Below, piece by piece: positions 1-8,231 of a stretch of DNA of 64,000 bases. Position 1 is the first letter of the stretch; every line of letters starts with the position of its first letter. Source of the DNA: a virus; IMG/VR virus record IMGVR_UViG_3300033146_000244, positions 20,569 through 84,568 of that record; one strand, given 5' to 3'. The position numbers and the translations under genes were made by a program. The notes below the pieces were generated by a model. It saw nothing but the letters and a program-made list of their open reading frames with translations, was not told the DNA's origin and did no database searches.

Positions 1-2
1 AA

Positions 3-1847
3 TATGGCTTTGAGAATGACCCTGATGCCCTTGTGGCACGTGCAGAGTTAAATGTAATAAATAAGAAGATAGCGGAGGATACTGCTAAAATAGAGCCTTT
101 AAAAGTAAAGAAAGATAAAGTAAAAGAAAATAAAAGTACTGACTTGTTTGGTATATTAAAAGCATTTGCTGTTATGGCTATATCGTATGAACAGAGTGCT
201 GAAGTAGAAGATAGTGTATTACTAGCTAAGAGGGTAATGGACAATATAACACAGTATAAAGACCATAAAGGAGATTTGATAGAAGATGCTGACGGAGCAA
301 AGAATATAAAAGCATTAGCTGAGTATACTATCAATAGTAGCTTATATGGCGAAACAAGGGTAGATAGAAAGACTACTAATATAGATGTAGTACTTAGCAA
401 AGACGATAGAGTAGTTGCTAAAGCTGTAAAGAAGATAAAAATACAAGCATACGAAGATGAGGCTAATGGTATAATAACATCAAAGGAACGTCATAAAATA
501 GTAGTAGAGCAGGACGCTAGGTACGAAGCACTTAATAAAGCTAAGTTAAGTTGGAGTAAAGTACTAGATTGGGTGTTAGCTTACACACAGTTAAAAGGAT
601 TAGGTTATAATCCCATATCGTCTTCTGTGAACCTAGTATATGGGTTAATAATGAATCAGATGTATGCAGCATCACAGACAGATACGACACATAAGGATAT
701 GATGTGGGCATTTAAGATAATGTGGGGTGCAGCATTCGGTCAAGCTACCGGAAAGAAGATAGGAGAAGCTAAAAAGATAGATAATCTTATAAATAAGACA
801 AACATATTATTTGAGGTGAATGAAGCTGCTTATGGAACTAAGAACAGTATAAGTGATAAGCTAAAAAAGTTAGGCTTCTTAATACCATTTGAAATGCAGA
901 AACGTGGTGAGTATATCATACAAGGAATGATGATGGTAGCATTAATGCGTACTAAAAAAGTTACTATAGGTATTAGTGAAGTATCACTATATGACTGTTA
1001 TACAGAAGAAGGTGTATGGGATACGGAGAAGTATGGAGCAGAGCCCTCAGAGTGGTCTGATGATATAAGTGCTAAGGATAGTAATGAATATACAAGGTTT
1101 AGAGATATGATGATTCAAACTATCAAGAGAGTGCACGGTAACTACGACCCGACGTCATTCTTAGAGGGTAAATCTACATCTATCGGTAGAATGGCATTTC
1201 AATATAAGAGTTGGGTACCAGAGGGTGTATTAACTAGATTTGAGGATGCGCATGATGAAGAACAAATGGGTAGAGTAGTGAAGGGTAGATATGTTACTTA
1301 TAAGGATATAAAACTAAAGAATGCCTTTAGTATAATGCTTAATCCTATGTACCTCTTAGGATTAAAGAAGGTTGAACTTAATGGGTTCGGTAATATAAAG
1401 AGTGAGGTAGATTTGCAGAACATGAGATATAACATAGCAGAAGCTCGTTGGATAATGGTAGCAATAACTGTTAATTTACTAGCAGCATTAGCATACGCAG
1501 TTGGAGATGATGACGATGATGAAGTACGTGGTATAAAATCAATGATTAACACAATGGGTAGATTACAGAGTGACCTTACATTTTATATGAACCCACTAAC
1601 TATAGTAGATATAGCTAAAAATCCTTTTCCTGTGCTACAAACGTTTAGTGATGTACATAAAGCTATAGTAACCATCCGTAAAACAGCTTTTAGTGATAGT
1701 GACTATTATAGCACATCGCACTTGCTTAAAAGTATAGCTAAGCCACTGCCACTCGTTGGCAACATTGCATCTGTGCTTAATTCAGATAGTAGAATATATG
1801 CAAATGAACCAGTTAAGATATTTAAGGGCATGCTAGAAGAGGAGTAA
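3..1847 (+). CDS. C-terminal part of a giant virion protein (5' end outside the window)
   Basis: The reading frame is open to the left edge (first full codon at 3), so this is the last ~615 codons of a longer gene; an internal GTG at 33 is not a convincing start. The visible part is mostly charged helix. A segment around 1190-1300 (FQYKSWVPEG, then FED and GRYVTYKD) resembles C-terminal blocks of very large polyvalent proteins of Bacteroidota phages. Around 1449-1505 there is one hydrophobic stretch followed by a run of aspartates. In crAss-like phages the rightward arm ends in giant injected proteins, including the virion RNA polymerase; this could be one of them, but no polymerase motif is visible here. 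The gene ends just before a terminator. Confidence 0.6.
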   Translation, partial: YGFENDPDALVARAELNVINKKIAEDTAKIEPLKVKKDKVKENKSTDLFGILKAFAVMAISYEQSAEVEDSVLLAKRVMDNITQYKDHKGDLIEDADGAKNIKALAEYTINSSLYGETRVDRKTTNIDVVLSKDDRVVAKAVKKIKIQAYEDEANGIITSKERHKIVVEQDARYEALNKAKLSWSKVLDWVLAYTQLKGLGYNPISSSVNLVYGLIMNQMYAASQTDTTHKDMMWAFKIMWGAAFGQATGKKIGEAKKIDNLINKTNILFEVNEAAYGTKNSISDKLKKLGFLIPFEMQKRGEYIIQGMMMVALMRTKKVTIGISEVSLYDCYTEEGVWDTEKYGAEPSEWSDDISAKDSNEYTRFRDMMIQTIKRVHGNYDPTSFLEGKSTSIGRMAFQYKSWVPEGVLTRFEDAHDEEQMGRVVKGRYVTYKDIKLKNAFSIMLNPMYLLGLKKVELNGFGNIKSEVDLQNMRYNIAEARWIMVAITVNLLAALAYAVGDDDDDEVRGIKSMINTMGRLQSDLTFYMNPLTIVDIAKNPFPVLQTFSDVHKAIVTIRKTAFSDSDYYSTSHLLKSIAKPLPLVGNIASVLNSDSRIYANEPVKIFKGMLEEE

Positions 1848-1878
1848 TATGTTACTACACAGCCTAGCGTAAATTTTT

Positions 1879-1912
1879 AAAAGAGAGCCTCATAGAAGAC
1901 TCTCTTTTTTTT
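1879..1912. terminator. Terminator at the junction of the converging arms
   Basis: An AAAAGAGAG / CTCTCTTTT hairpin with a long T run on the plus strand and an A run on the other side. It lies between the stop of the rightward giant gene (1847) and the stop of the last leftward gene (1915), so it can end transcription from both directions. Confidence 0.85.
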
Positions 1913-1914
1913 GT

Positions 1915-2166
1915 TTATATAGTAGAGTTTAAGAAGGCTAGTTGCTCCTCTGTGTAGCTACTATTGGTATACTTTATACCCCTATATTTCTTTTTGCTAT
2001 ACTGTCTATAGTCATACGGTAACATAACTACTGTGTATTCGTTTATATCTTTATAGACATCTACAACATTGCCCATTATATCAGCACCTATATCATCTTT
2101 ATTTCTTTTTCTATAATGTGCTGTGAATGCACCTGTCGGATTACCTAAGTCTTTACTCTTCTTCAT
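1915..2166 (-). CDS. Hypothetical small basic protein, last gene of the leftward arm
   Basis: 83 aa, Lys/Tyr-rich, no recognised domain. Residues 22-50 are a run of beta-type sequence (ADIMGNVVDVYKDIN, then YTVVMLPYDY). The ATG overlaps the 3' end of the gene at 2153-2323 by 14 bp, which suggests translational coupling. It sits at the distal end of the leftward operon before the shared terminator. Confidence 0.6.
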   Translation of the reverse strand: MKKSKDLGNPTGAFTAHYRKRNKDDIGADIMGNVVDVYKDINEYTVVMLPYDYRQYSKKKYRGIKYTNSSYTEEQLAFLNSTI

Positions 2167-2323
2167 CTTTTTTCTTAGGTGGTACGACTACCTCTACCCG
2201 TTCTCCGTCTTTATAGAACTCTGGATTACCAGAGTACTCTTCCTTATCAGCTTCTATAAATTTTTTATCTCTTCCTTTTGGTGCTTCTTTAAACATGCTA
2301 CTAAGTTTTCTAAATATTTTCAT
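2153..2323 (-). CDS. Hypothetical 56-aa charged protein
   Basis: A short ORF on the minus strand: ATG at 2323, TAA at 2153-2155, protein beginning MKIFRKLSSMFKEAPKGRD and ending in KKKDEEE. It is highly charged (K/E/D), has no cysteine and no membrane segment. It fills the gap between the dUTPase gene and the 83-aa gene and overlaps the latter by 14 bp. Codon use and operon position support a real gene; function unknown. Confidence 0.6.
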   Translation of the reverse strand: MKIFRKLSSMFKEAPKGRDKKFIEADKEEYSGNPEFYKDGERVEVVVPPKKKDEEE

Positions 2324-2349
2324 CGTGTTTATGTTATTGGTTTACTCTA

Positions 2350-2886
2350 CTATCTACCTGAACTACCGTGACCGTTGTCTCCTCTTGCAGTTTCTTCTAA
2401 TTTGTCTACTTCTACCAACATTATATTTTCTACTTTCTTTATAGCGAATTGTGCTATCTTATCACCTATATTATATGAACCTATCACTATCTTACCAGCT
2501 ATCAACTTCTGTAACTTAATATGCTCCATTGGCTTTAATAGTGCCATTGTAATAGACCATTCTCCAGTATAGCCGCTATCTATTGTTCCTGGTGCGTTAG
2601 TCATCAGCATATCATACTTACGTATACTACTACGTGGTCTTACTACTGCTTCGTATCCTGTAGGTATCTGTGTTCTTATACCACAGTAGTAAACTATTCT
2701 TAGTTCTTTCGTATGCGTATAATATTTATCTATACTTCTGACGTATAAGTCGTAACAAGCATCATCCTCGTGTGCTTTTGTCGGTAGTTTACCCCCATCT
2801 AGTACGTTTATACTTATACCTAGTTGTGTACTTGTGGTTACTTCTTTTGCTACTTCTACTGATTTTATTGCTTTCTCTTTAGCCAT
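2350..2886 (-). CDS. dut: dUTP diphosphatase (trimeric dUTPase)
   Basis: 178 aa. Hydrolyses dUTP to dUMP and PPi, keeping uracil out of phage DNA and feeding dTMP synthesis. All five family motifs can be followed: ACYDLYV (motif I), RPRSSI (II), GTIDSGYTGEW (III, with the uracil-binding hairpin), the KIAQFAI segment (IV), and the C-terminal RGDNGHGSSG (V, phosphate-closing arm). Length is slightly above the usual ~150 aa because of a ~30-residue N-terminal extension. I prefer ATG 2886 (MAKEKAIK) over upstream ATGs because it follows the upstream stop by 10 bp. Confidence 0.95.
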   Translation of the reverse strand: MAKEKAIKSVEVAKEVTTSTQLGISINVLDGGKLPTKAHEDDACYDLYVRSIDKYYTHTKELRIVYYCGIRTQIPTGYEAVVRPRSSIRKYDMLMTNAPGTIDSGYTGEWSITMALLKPMEHIKLQKLIAGKIVIGSYNIGDKIAQFAIKKVENIMLVEVDKLEETARGDNGHGSSGR

Positions 2887-2896
2887 GTTATGATTT

Positions 2897-3400
2897 TTAT
2901 GGTAAGTACTCATTATTTGTATATACAATATCTTCTATAGCATTAAGCTCTTTTATAACATCGTATAGCACTAATTGTTCTTGTTCATCGTTATCTATTG
3001 TCAGTTCTTTTGCCAGCTGTTTCATTGACGTATCACTAGCTGTCAGTACTTGTTCTATTCTGTTTACATCGTCCTTATCTGCAAAAGATATTATTAGCTT
3101 CTTAGCCATAAGTGACATAGCAGAGTAAGACCCTAATACAAACTTGTCGTAGTCCGCCTTGAATCTATCTCTTACTTTAAAACATGCGTAGCTTTTACCG
3201 TCTATCGCAGTAGTTACTCCTATAAAACCTTCTACGCTATACAAGTTATCTGATGTATTAGTAACGTATACTAAGTAATGCGTTTGTTTATTGTCATCCT
3301 CTAGTGCTTCTCTACTAGGTAGTACCGCTACCATATCTTCTGTTTTTAACGACAGTGGTACTACTAAGGGTAATACGTAAGCCGTTGTTCTATTTACCAT
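2897..3400 (-). CDS. Hypothetical protein, 167 aa
   Basis: No family recognised. The first ~90 residues are beta-rich (AYVLPLVVPLS, THYLVYVTN, EGFIGVTTA); the C-terminal half is helical and acidic (TIDNDEQEQLVLYDVIKELNA split over two segments). It overlaps the upstream gene (3390-4079) by 11 bp and is followed directly by dUTPase, so it is in the same leftward transcription unit. A role in nucleotide or DNA metabolism is only guessed from position. Confidence 0.6.
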   Translation of the reverse strand: MVNRTTAYVLPLVVPLSLKTEDMVAVLPSREALEDDNKQTHYLVYVTNTSDNLYSVEGFIGVTTAIDGKSYACFKVRDRFKADYDKFVLGSYSAMSLMAKKLIISFADKDDVNRIEQVLTASDTSMKQLAKELTIDNDEQEQLVLYDVIKELNAIEDIVYTNNEYLP

Positions 3401-4079
3401 AATGGAAATTTATCTGTTTGTACTGTATTTCTTGTTTAAAGTACATCAACTCTAGTGACCTCTTATAGAACCTCATTAATCCATCAGGTAATCCATATTT
3501 AGCTACGTACATTGTTTGAATTTCTATATTGGCATAACTACTAGTCATGTTTTCTAACGGCATATTCTTAATTACATTATCCGCTAAGTACATATATGTA
3601 TTCATATTAGCTCTATCACTGTTAATATACTCTAATTTAGCTTGTGTTATAGTGTTGTTAGAGTAGTGATAGCCTTGTAATATACGTAGTTTATTATCGT
3701 TATGTACTACTACAGGTATTGTATTTGTAGTAGGTCTATTTAATTTAGTGTTGCTTACGGGTATTCTGGATAGTACAGATTTTATAGCAGAAGGTACATC
3801 ATCTACTAAATACGCACCCCACCTATGCGTTGAACCGTCTTGTCTTTTGTACCCTCCTTTTAATAGTACTTTTTTTACTGCTTTAGCTTCTACATTATAG
3901 TAATTCAGTATCTCCTTATTGCTTACAAATATATAATATCCATCTGTAACTAGTAAGTTTTTTAAGAGCTTCAGTAGTTGTTCTTTAACAACTACTGCAA
4001 TACTCTTATCTTTTTCTGTACTAGCTTGTAATAGACTGTAATACTGTATAAGCATATCCCCGTCTATTATAGGTATCAC
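3390..4079 (-). CDS. Hypothetical protein, 229 aa (N-terminal IDGD motif)
   Basis: The N-terminus MIPIIDGDMLIQYY resembles the first acidic motif of 5'-3' exonuclease/PIN-like nucleases of phages, where an Asp pair begins the active site. The further acidic motifs of that family are not clear and the protein is short, so I do not call it a nuclease. Residues ~45-75 (YYIFVSNKEILNYYNV, then KKVLLKGGYKRQDGSTHRW) look like a winged-helix type module. It lies between the SH3-barrel gene and the 167-aa gene, with overlaps at both ends. Confidence 0.55.
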   Translation of the reverse strand: MIPIIDGDMLIQYYSLLQASTEKDKSIAVVVKEQLLKLLKNLLVTDGYYIFVSNKEILNYYNVEAKAVKKVLLKGGYKRQDGSTHRWGAYLVDDVPSAIKSVLSRIPVSNTKLNRPTTNTIPVVVHNDNKLRILQGYHYSNNTITQAKLEYINSDRANMNTYMYLADNVIKNMPLENMTSSYANIEIQTMYVAKYGLPDGLMRFYKRSLELMYFKQEIQYKQINFHYGK

Positions 4080-4471
4080 TATAGGGTATTGTAATATGTT
4101 ACTGTACTATCATAGCCTATACGAGTTATACTTTTTATAGTGTTAAGATTAACTTGTATCATACCGTCTGTTCCGTTGGCTTCTGCTTTATCTAAGTCAG
4201 TAGCTTGTAGATGTGTTGTCACACCTAAACCATCTAGTGTCCCTATAAAAGTACGCATACTACCATCTGCTTTCACGAACTCACACCCAATTATCTCACC
4301 AGTTGCTATAACGTCTCTTCGTAGTTTACTAAACTCTTTTTTATTCAACGACCTATTAGTGTACGCTGTATCTACTTTATTATGCAATGTTTTAAAAGGT
4401 ATCCTCCGCATATCCTTACTCACTACTCTTACTACCTCGCCTCCTACTAATTTTGTATTTAATGTGTACAT
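4079..4471 (-). CDS. SH3-like beta-barrel protein, WYL_2-like
   Basis: 130 aa. The pattern FVKADGSMRTFIGTL, then a spacer, then MIQVNLNTIKSI matches the small SH3/Sm-like fold (WYL_2 type) common in Bacteroidota phages: an F-x-K-x-DG-x-x-R strand pair followed by a short strand carrying a final xxxIKSI. The N-terminal 60 residues are basic and helical. A second protein of this type lies at 7655-8179. Function is unknown; such domains are often assumed to bind nucleic acid or act as modulators. Confidence 0.6.
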   Translation of the reverse strand: MYTLNTKLVGGEVVRVVSKDMRRIPFKTLHNKVDTAYTNRSLNKKEFSKLRRDVIATGEIIGCEFVKADGSMRTFIGTLDGLGVTTHLQATDLDKAEANGTDGMIQVNLNTIKSITRIGYDSTVTYYNTL

Positions 4472-4504
4472 AATATTGTTATTTAATGTTTATTATCTAT
4501 TCTA

Positions 4505-7288
4505 CTAACCACAACTACTATCTCCGCATGTATCACATATAGAGCAACCACCTTCGTATCTTATAGTACCACCGCATATAAGACAGTCTCCTTTTACGGT
4601 ATCATCTGCTATATAGTTGCTTAATACTCTCTTTACAGCTGTTGCAAATACACCTATAGGCAATTCTACCTTATCTATATCTCTTACTGCTTGTAGTACT
4701 GTTCCACCCATTCTAAACACTCTGCTAAGTAGCCTAGTCAGTACCTCCTCTTCACCATTCATATAGTGAGATGCTAAGTCTTCTAGCACCACGTAGTCAG
4801 TCTTTAAATCATATACCGTCTTTGTATCTTTACTTACATGTTTTACTATTTCTCCTTTGTTTACTAATAAATGAGTCTTTACATCTTTGAATGCAAATAT
4901 TTCATACACCTTATCTTTATGTAAACCAATTACTATCGTCCACAAGTTACTATTAATCCGCACACTATGTACATCGCAATTAAGTGTTTCTGGTCGTGCA
5001 GTCTCTACATTTACACTGGGGAGCGTAGCGTGTTTATGAACAACACCCATTCTGCAACCATCTCTGTACACAGTAAGTCCTTTCAAATTTGCTTTGTGTG
5101 CAGCTTTGTATATCTTTCCTATAGTCTTCTCTGTAGTATCATTCGGTAAGTTTATTGTACTGCTTATAGCACTATTTATATAACGCTGCATTGTCTTTTG
5201 TACTGCTATTCTATCTTGCCAGAGTATATCATGTGCTGTCTGTTTATACCAAGAGGATGACTTTATAATCTCTCCTATGTTTGTTATACCATTACCCAGT
5301 CCAGTAGCATTCAACCAGTCTACAAATGGTGGGTGCATTGTAGGCAGTGTCTGCCATTTATCCCCTACCTCATCTATGAAGTCATATTCTGCATCATCAA
5401 GTACCTTCACATTTCTAAAACCTTGTACACTATATAATGGTTCTGCTGCATTGCTTACACCTAATATAATACTACCAGTACCTACTGGTGCTATTGTACT
5501 TGTTTGTATGTTTCTTAATGCTTTCTCCGTAGATACATTGTTATCTATTCTGTAGTCCTTACTAAACATACTCTCTCCTCTTGTATTAGCTAAAGCATAG
5601 TTAGTCCTCTCTTCTGTTTTAGCCTTTATATCCATTATACTACTTATATAGCTCATATCACTGTACTTTAATCCTAAAGCAGCTTGTGTATCAGCTAGTC
5701 CTGTAATACCTATTCCAACTCTTCTCGTTTTTATTAGCTTTCTGCGTATATTAGTCCACAAATCAACTTCGTCCCTATCTATAGGTAGTAGTTTATTAAG
5801 TATTCTATCTATATGTTCTATCTCTACGTCCACAAGGGTATCAGCTATCTTATGATATATTTCACAGTCCTTTGTATATTCTACCGTGTCAAACTCAGCG
5901 TTTCTTGTAAATTTGTCTATCACGTAAGCATACAAGTTATGGTGCATCAATCCACAAGACTCATCTGGTGGTAAGGGTTGTTCTCCGCATTGCCCAGTTA
6001 CTATACCGTTAAAAGTGCCTTTATGTTTTAAAGGTTCTGTAAAACAAAATGTATCTTCATTGTCTACTTCTATTACAGTTATTTTTTTTACAACTGTCTG
6101 TATCACCTTATCAAGATTATCTAGGTAGTAAGGTTCTATAGTATCTCCTACCACTATATCTTTTGCTTGTACTTTTATATTACCAGCTAGATACCAGTTA
6201 TGTGCAGGGGTGCATTCTAACGAATAGCTGCGTGTAGGTACCGTTACTGATGGTGCTACATCTTCTGTGTCTATGCGTAACCACTTATTTGTTTTTCCAG
6301 TCCTCTCTATTTTAACAGTAGCCCATTGACTACCATTCCAAACGTCATGCCAGTTACCTACTTCATTTTCTATAAATAGGTCACCTACATGTGTAGTTAT
6401 ACGTGTATTACCTCTTACGCATGGATTAGTACTCACCTCCTCATACTCCTTACCGTATTTACCAGTACCGCCTCTAAGTATTGTATCCCAGAATAGTACA
6501 CCTGGTTCTGCACTTAACCAGTTATTGTGCACCAGCTTGTCCCATAGTTCTACAGCACGTATTACTTTAATATACATACCGTCTATTAAGCATAGTCCTT
6601 CTGTATACTTAGCTTCCCAACCTGCTGGTAATTTAGCATCTATAGGGAATGTTTGCACATACTGTGAGTCTGTTTCTACCGCTTCCATGAAATCATCACT
6701 CACTTTTACTGATATATTTGCTCCAGTAATCTTAGTTGTGTCCTTTTTAGCATCTATGAAGTCTCCTGCATCAGGATGCCTAACGTCTATACTCAACATC
6801 AACGCACCTCGTCTGCCGTCTTGTGCGACTCTGCGTGTGTCTTCACTATACTGTTCCATGAATGGTACTATGCCTGTAGATGTATTAGCTGCATTATTAA
6901 CTACAGCTCCTTTTGGTCTAATGTGCGATAAGTCGTGTCCTACACCACCTCTACGCTTCATAAGATTTACAGCATCTAAAGCTGTTCTGTATATACCATT
7001 ATAAGAGTCTGGTGTATTACCTATTACAAAGCAGTTACGTGTACTTACTAGCTTATCAGTACCAACACTTGCCATATAGCTACCACCTAGTATGAATTTA
7101 CCTTCATTAAATAGTCGTAGTATTGTTATCTTGTCTATACCGTCTGTGTAATTTTTCTCTTTATCCTTTTTTACAATAGCGTTTGCTATCCTTTCAAATG
7201 AGTCTTGTATTGTGACTTCTGCTCCTTGTAACCATTTCTGATTAAAGATGCTTCTACCAAACTCGTTATTTTTAAAGTATTCTCCCAT
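4505..7288 (-). CDS. nrdJ: Class II (adenosylcobalamin-dependent) ribonucleoside-diphosphate reductase with intein
   Basis: 927 aa including a 144-aa intein (residues 290-433). Reduces ribonucleotides to deoxyribonucleotides using a B12-derived radical. N-terminal STRNCFVIG holds the first redox cysteine (C86); RRGGVGHDLS and RPKGA are substrate-pocket motifs; the radical-site motif is NP|CGEQPLPPDESC, interrupted by the intein; APVGTGSIILG and TVYRDGCR are conserved in NrdJ. The C-terminus has a TSCPD-like domain without the literal TSCPD (WTIVIGLHKDKVYEIFAF) and a zinc-type tail (CLICGG, CSICDTCGDSSCG). No radical-generating NrdB or NrdG gene is nearby, as expected for class II. One TTACACTGGGGG-type site lies inside (5011-5022). 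Confidence 0.93.
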   Translation of the reverse strand: MGEYFKNNEFGRSIFNQKWLQGAEVTIQDSFERIANAIVKKDKEKNYTDGIDKITILRLFNEGKFILGGSYMASVGTDKLVSTRNCFVIGNTPDSYNGIYRTALDAVNLMKRRGGVGHDLSHIRPKGAVVNNAANTSTGIVPFMEQYSEDTRRVAQDGRRGALMLSIDVRHPDAGDFIDAKKDTTKITGANISVKVSDDFMEAVETDSQYVQTFPIDAKLPAGWEAKYTEGLCLIDGMYIKVIRAVELWDKLVHNNWLSAEPGVLFWDTILRGGTGKYGKEYEEVSTNPCVRGNTRITTHVGDLFIENEVGNWHDVWNGSQWATVKIERTGKTNKWLRIDTEDVAPSVTVPTRSYSLECTPAHNWYLAGNIKVQAKDIVVGDTIEPYYLDNLDKVIQTVVKKITVIEVDNEDTFCFTEPLKHKGTFNGIVTGQCGEQPLPPDESCGLMHHNLYAYVIDKFTRNAEFDTVEYTKDCEIYHKIADTLVDVEIEHIDRILNKLLPIDRDEVDLWTNIRRKLIKTRRVGIGITGLADTQAALGLKYSDMSYISSIMDIKAKTEERTNYALANTRGESMFSKDYRIDNNVSTEKALRNIQTSTIAPVGTGSIILGVSNAAEPLYSVQGFRNVKVLDDAEYDFIDEVGDKWQTLPTMHPPFVDWLNATGLGNGITNIGEIIKSSSWYKQTAHDILWQDRIAVQKTMQRYINSAISSTINLPNDTTEKTIGKIYKAAHKANLKGLTVYRDGCRMGVVHKHATLPSVNVETARPETLNCDVHSVRINSNLWTIVIGLHKDKVYEIFAFKDVKTHLLVNKGEIVKHVSKDTKTVYDLKTDYVVLEDLASHYMNGEEEVLTRLLSRVFRMGGTVLQAVRDIDKVELPIGVFATAVKRVLSNYIADDTVKGDCLICGGTIRYEGGCSICDTCGDSSCG
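5011..5022 (+). repeat. Dispersed 12-mer copy 1 (TTACACTGGGGA)
   Basis: 11/12 match to TTACACTGGGGG, inside nrdJ and antisense to it. The left flank ACAT is shared with the copies at 15115 and 30917. Confidence 0.75.
5990..6421 (-). other. Mini-intein in the NrdJ gene
   Basis: In-frame 144-residue insertion between NP and CGEQPL of the RNR active-site motif. It begins with Cys (CVRGNTRI, block A), has a block B T-x-x-H motif (CTPAHNWYL), a block F-like segment (EDTFCFTEP) and ends FNGIVTGQ before the +1 cysteine. No LAGLIDADG or HNH endonuclease segment fits in the available length. The terminal residues are Gly-Gln instead of the usual His-Asn. Splicing must occur to restore the catalytic cysteine. 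Confidence 0.9.
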
Positions 7289-7312
7289 GTATATATGTTT
7301 TTAGTGTAACGG

Positions 7313-7338
7313 TAGTAGCTAGTTTTATCTAGCTACTA
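7313..7338. terminator. 10-bp perfect hairpin between the GroES-like gene and nrdJ
   Basis: TAGTAGCTAG and CTAGCTACTA flank a six-base loop. It follows the stop of the leftward GroES-like gene (7351) and precedes the nrdJ start (7288). There is no T run after it, so it may act as an mRNA-end stabiliser, a processing signal or a partial terminator rather than a strong intrinsic one. Confidence 0.6.
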
Positions 7339-7350
7339 TATATATCAATA

Positions 7351-7653
7351 CTATTTAGTTAGTAAGTCTTTCTCGTTTTCTACTATACCTGGAATATGTA
7401 ATTGGTCTACTATAAGGCACTCTATACCGTTTATACTGATAGGCGGTGCTATAGCTACCATATGCCATACCAAAGCACCAACTACAATACCTGATTCAGT
7501 TACCTTGTTTCCTACTGCTAGTACCTTGCTAGTACGCATACTACTACTATCTGAAACAGTACTAAGTATAATACCTGACTTAGATGTTGTCGTCTTACTA
7601 GCTTCTAGTACTACATTACTACCCGTTGGAATGAAATTTAATTTTTTTGACAT
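7351..7653 (-). CDS. GroES-like co-chaperonin
   Basis: 100 aa, the length of a Cpn10. Matches the fold by FIPTGSNVVLEASK (first strand), TSKSGIILS (the SGGIILP-like segment before the mobile loop), VLAVGNKV (the VvaVG strand) and a C-terminal CLIVDQLHIPGIVE strand. Phage co-chaperonins dock on host GroEL and enlarge or retune its cavity, usually for capsid protein folding. Here it sits with nucleotide genes between nrdJ and an SH3-barrel gene (2-bp gap). The mobile loop is short (SDSSSMRT), so GroEL binding is inferred, not seen. Confidence 0.7.
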   Translation of the reverse strand: MSKKLNFIPTGSNVVLEASKTTTSKSGIILSTVSDSSSMRTSKVLAVGNKVTESGIVVGALVWHMVAIAPPISINGIECLIVDQLHIPGIVENEKDLLTK

Positions 7654-7654
7654 C

Positions 7655-8179
7655 TTATATAGTGTTTAAATTGTGAAATGTATAACTTATTATGCTATTT
7701 ATATTAACTGGTCTGACGTTAGATGTATCAAATTCTCTCATCTGTAATTGCCCGTGTTTTTTAATATAGTCGCCATTAGCATTAACTACTAGCGTACCTA
7801 TCATAGAACGTCTATCTCCATGTGCTATTGCTTCTGCAAATGAAGTTTGATTATACTCTCCTGCCTTCATTTTAATAAATACTGCTTTACTATCAGGCTT
7901 TTTAAAGAATACTATCTGTACTAGCTTGTTTCTCATTGCTGGTAGCTCCATAGTAAACTGTTCTAATAATTTAGTCCTTGTACCAAACTGTGTAGCTTTA
8001 CCACGTATTTTATCTGATAAGTTATCACCATCTCTTTCTACAAGTCCTTTAGACATTTTAACTTCTGCTCCTCCTTCTCTTTTTGTAATAAACCGCTCTT
8101 TACCATTTACTACTTCAGTACCTACTATTTTAGTTACTTGCAATACTGTAATGTAATCACCTATTTTTATTTTATTCAC
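7655..8179 (-). CDS. SH3-like beta-barrel protein, WYL_2-like (second copy)
   Basis: 174 aa. Residues ~85-170 show the fold described for 4079-4471: KLVQIVFFKKPD, RSMIGTLVVN, then QMREFDTSNVRPVNINSIISY. The N-terminal half is basic and resembles a small beta domain (IKIGDYITVLQVTKIVGTEV). It is separated by one base from the GroES-like gene. The presence of two divergent copies flanking nrdJ and the GroES-like gene suggests an old duplication. Confidence 0.55.
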   Translation of the reverse strand: MNKIKIGDYITVLQVTKIVGTEVVNGKERFITKREGGAEVKMSKGLVERDGDNLSDKIRGKATQFGTRTKLLEQFTMELPAMRNKLVQIVFFKKPDSKAVFIKMKAGEYNQTSFAEAIAHGDRRSMIGTLVVNANGDYIKKHGQLQMREFDTSNVRPVNINSIISYTFHNLNTI

Positions 8180-8231
8180 TGTGTCACTGTTTTATAATTT
8201 ATACCGTATTCTAAGTGTTGCTATTTATATA

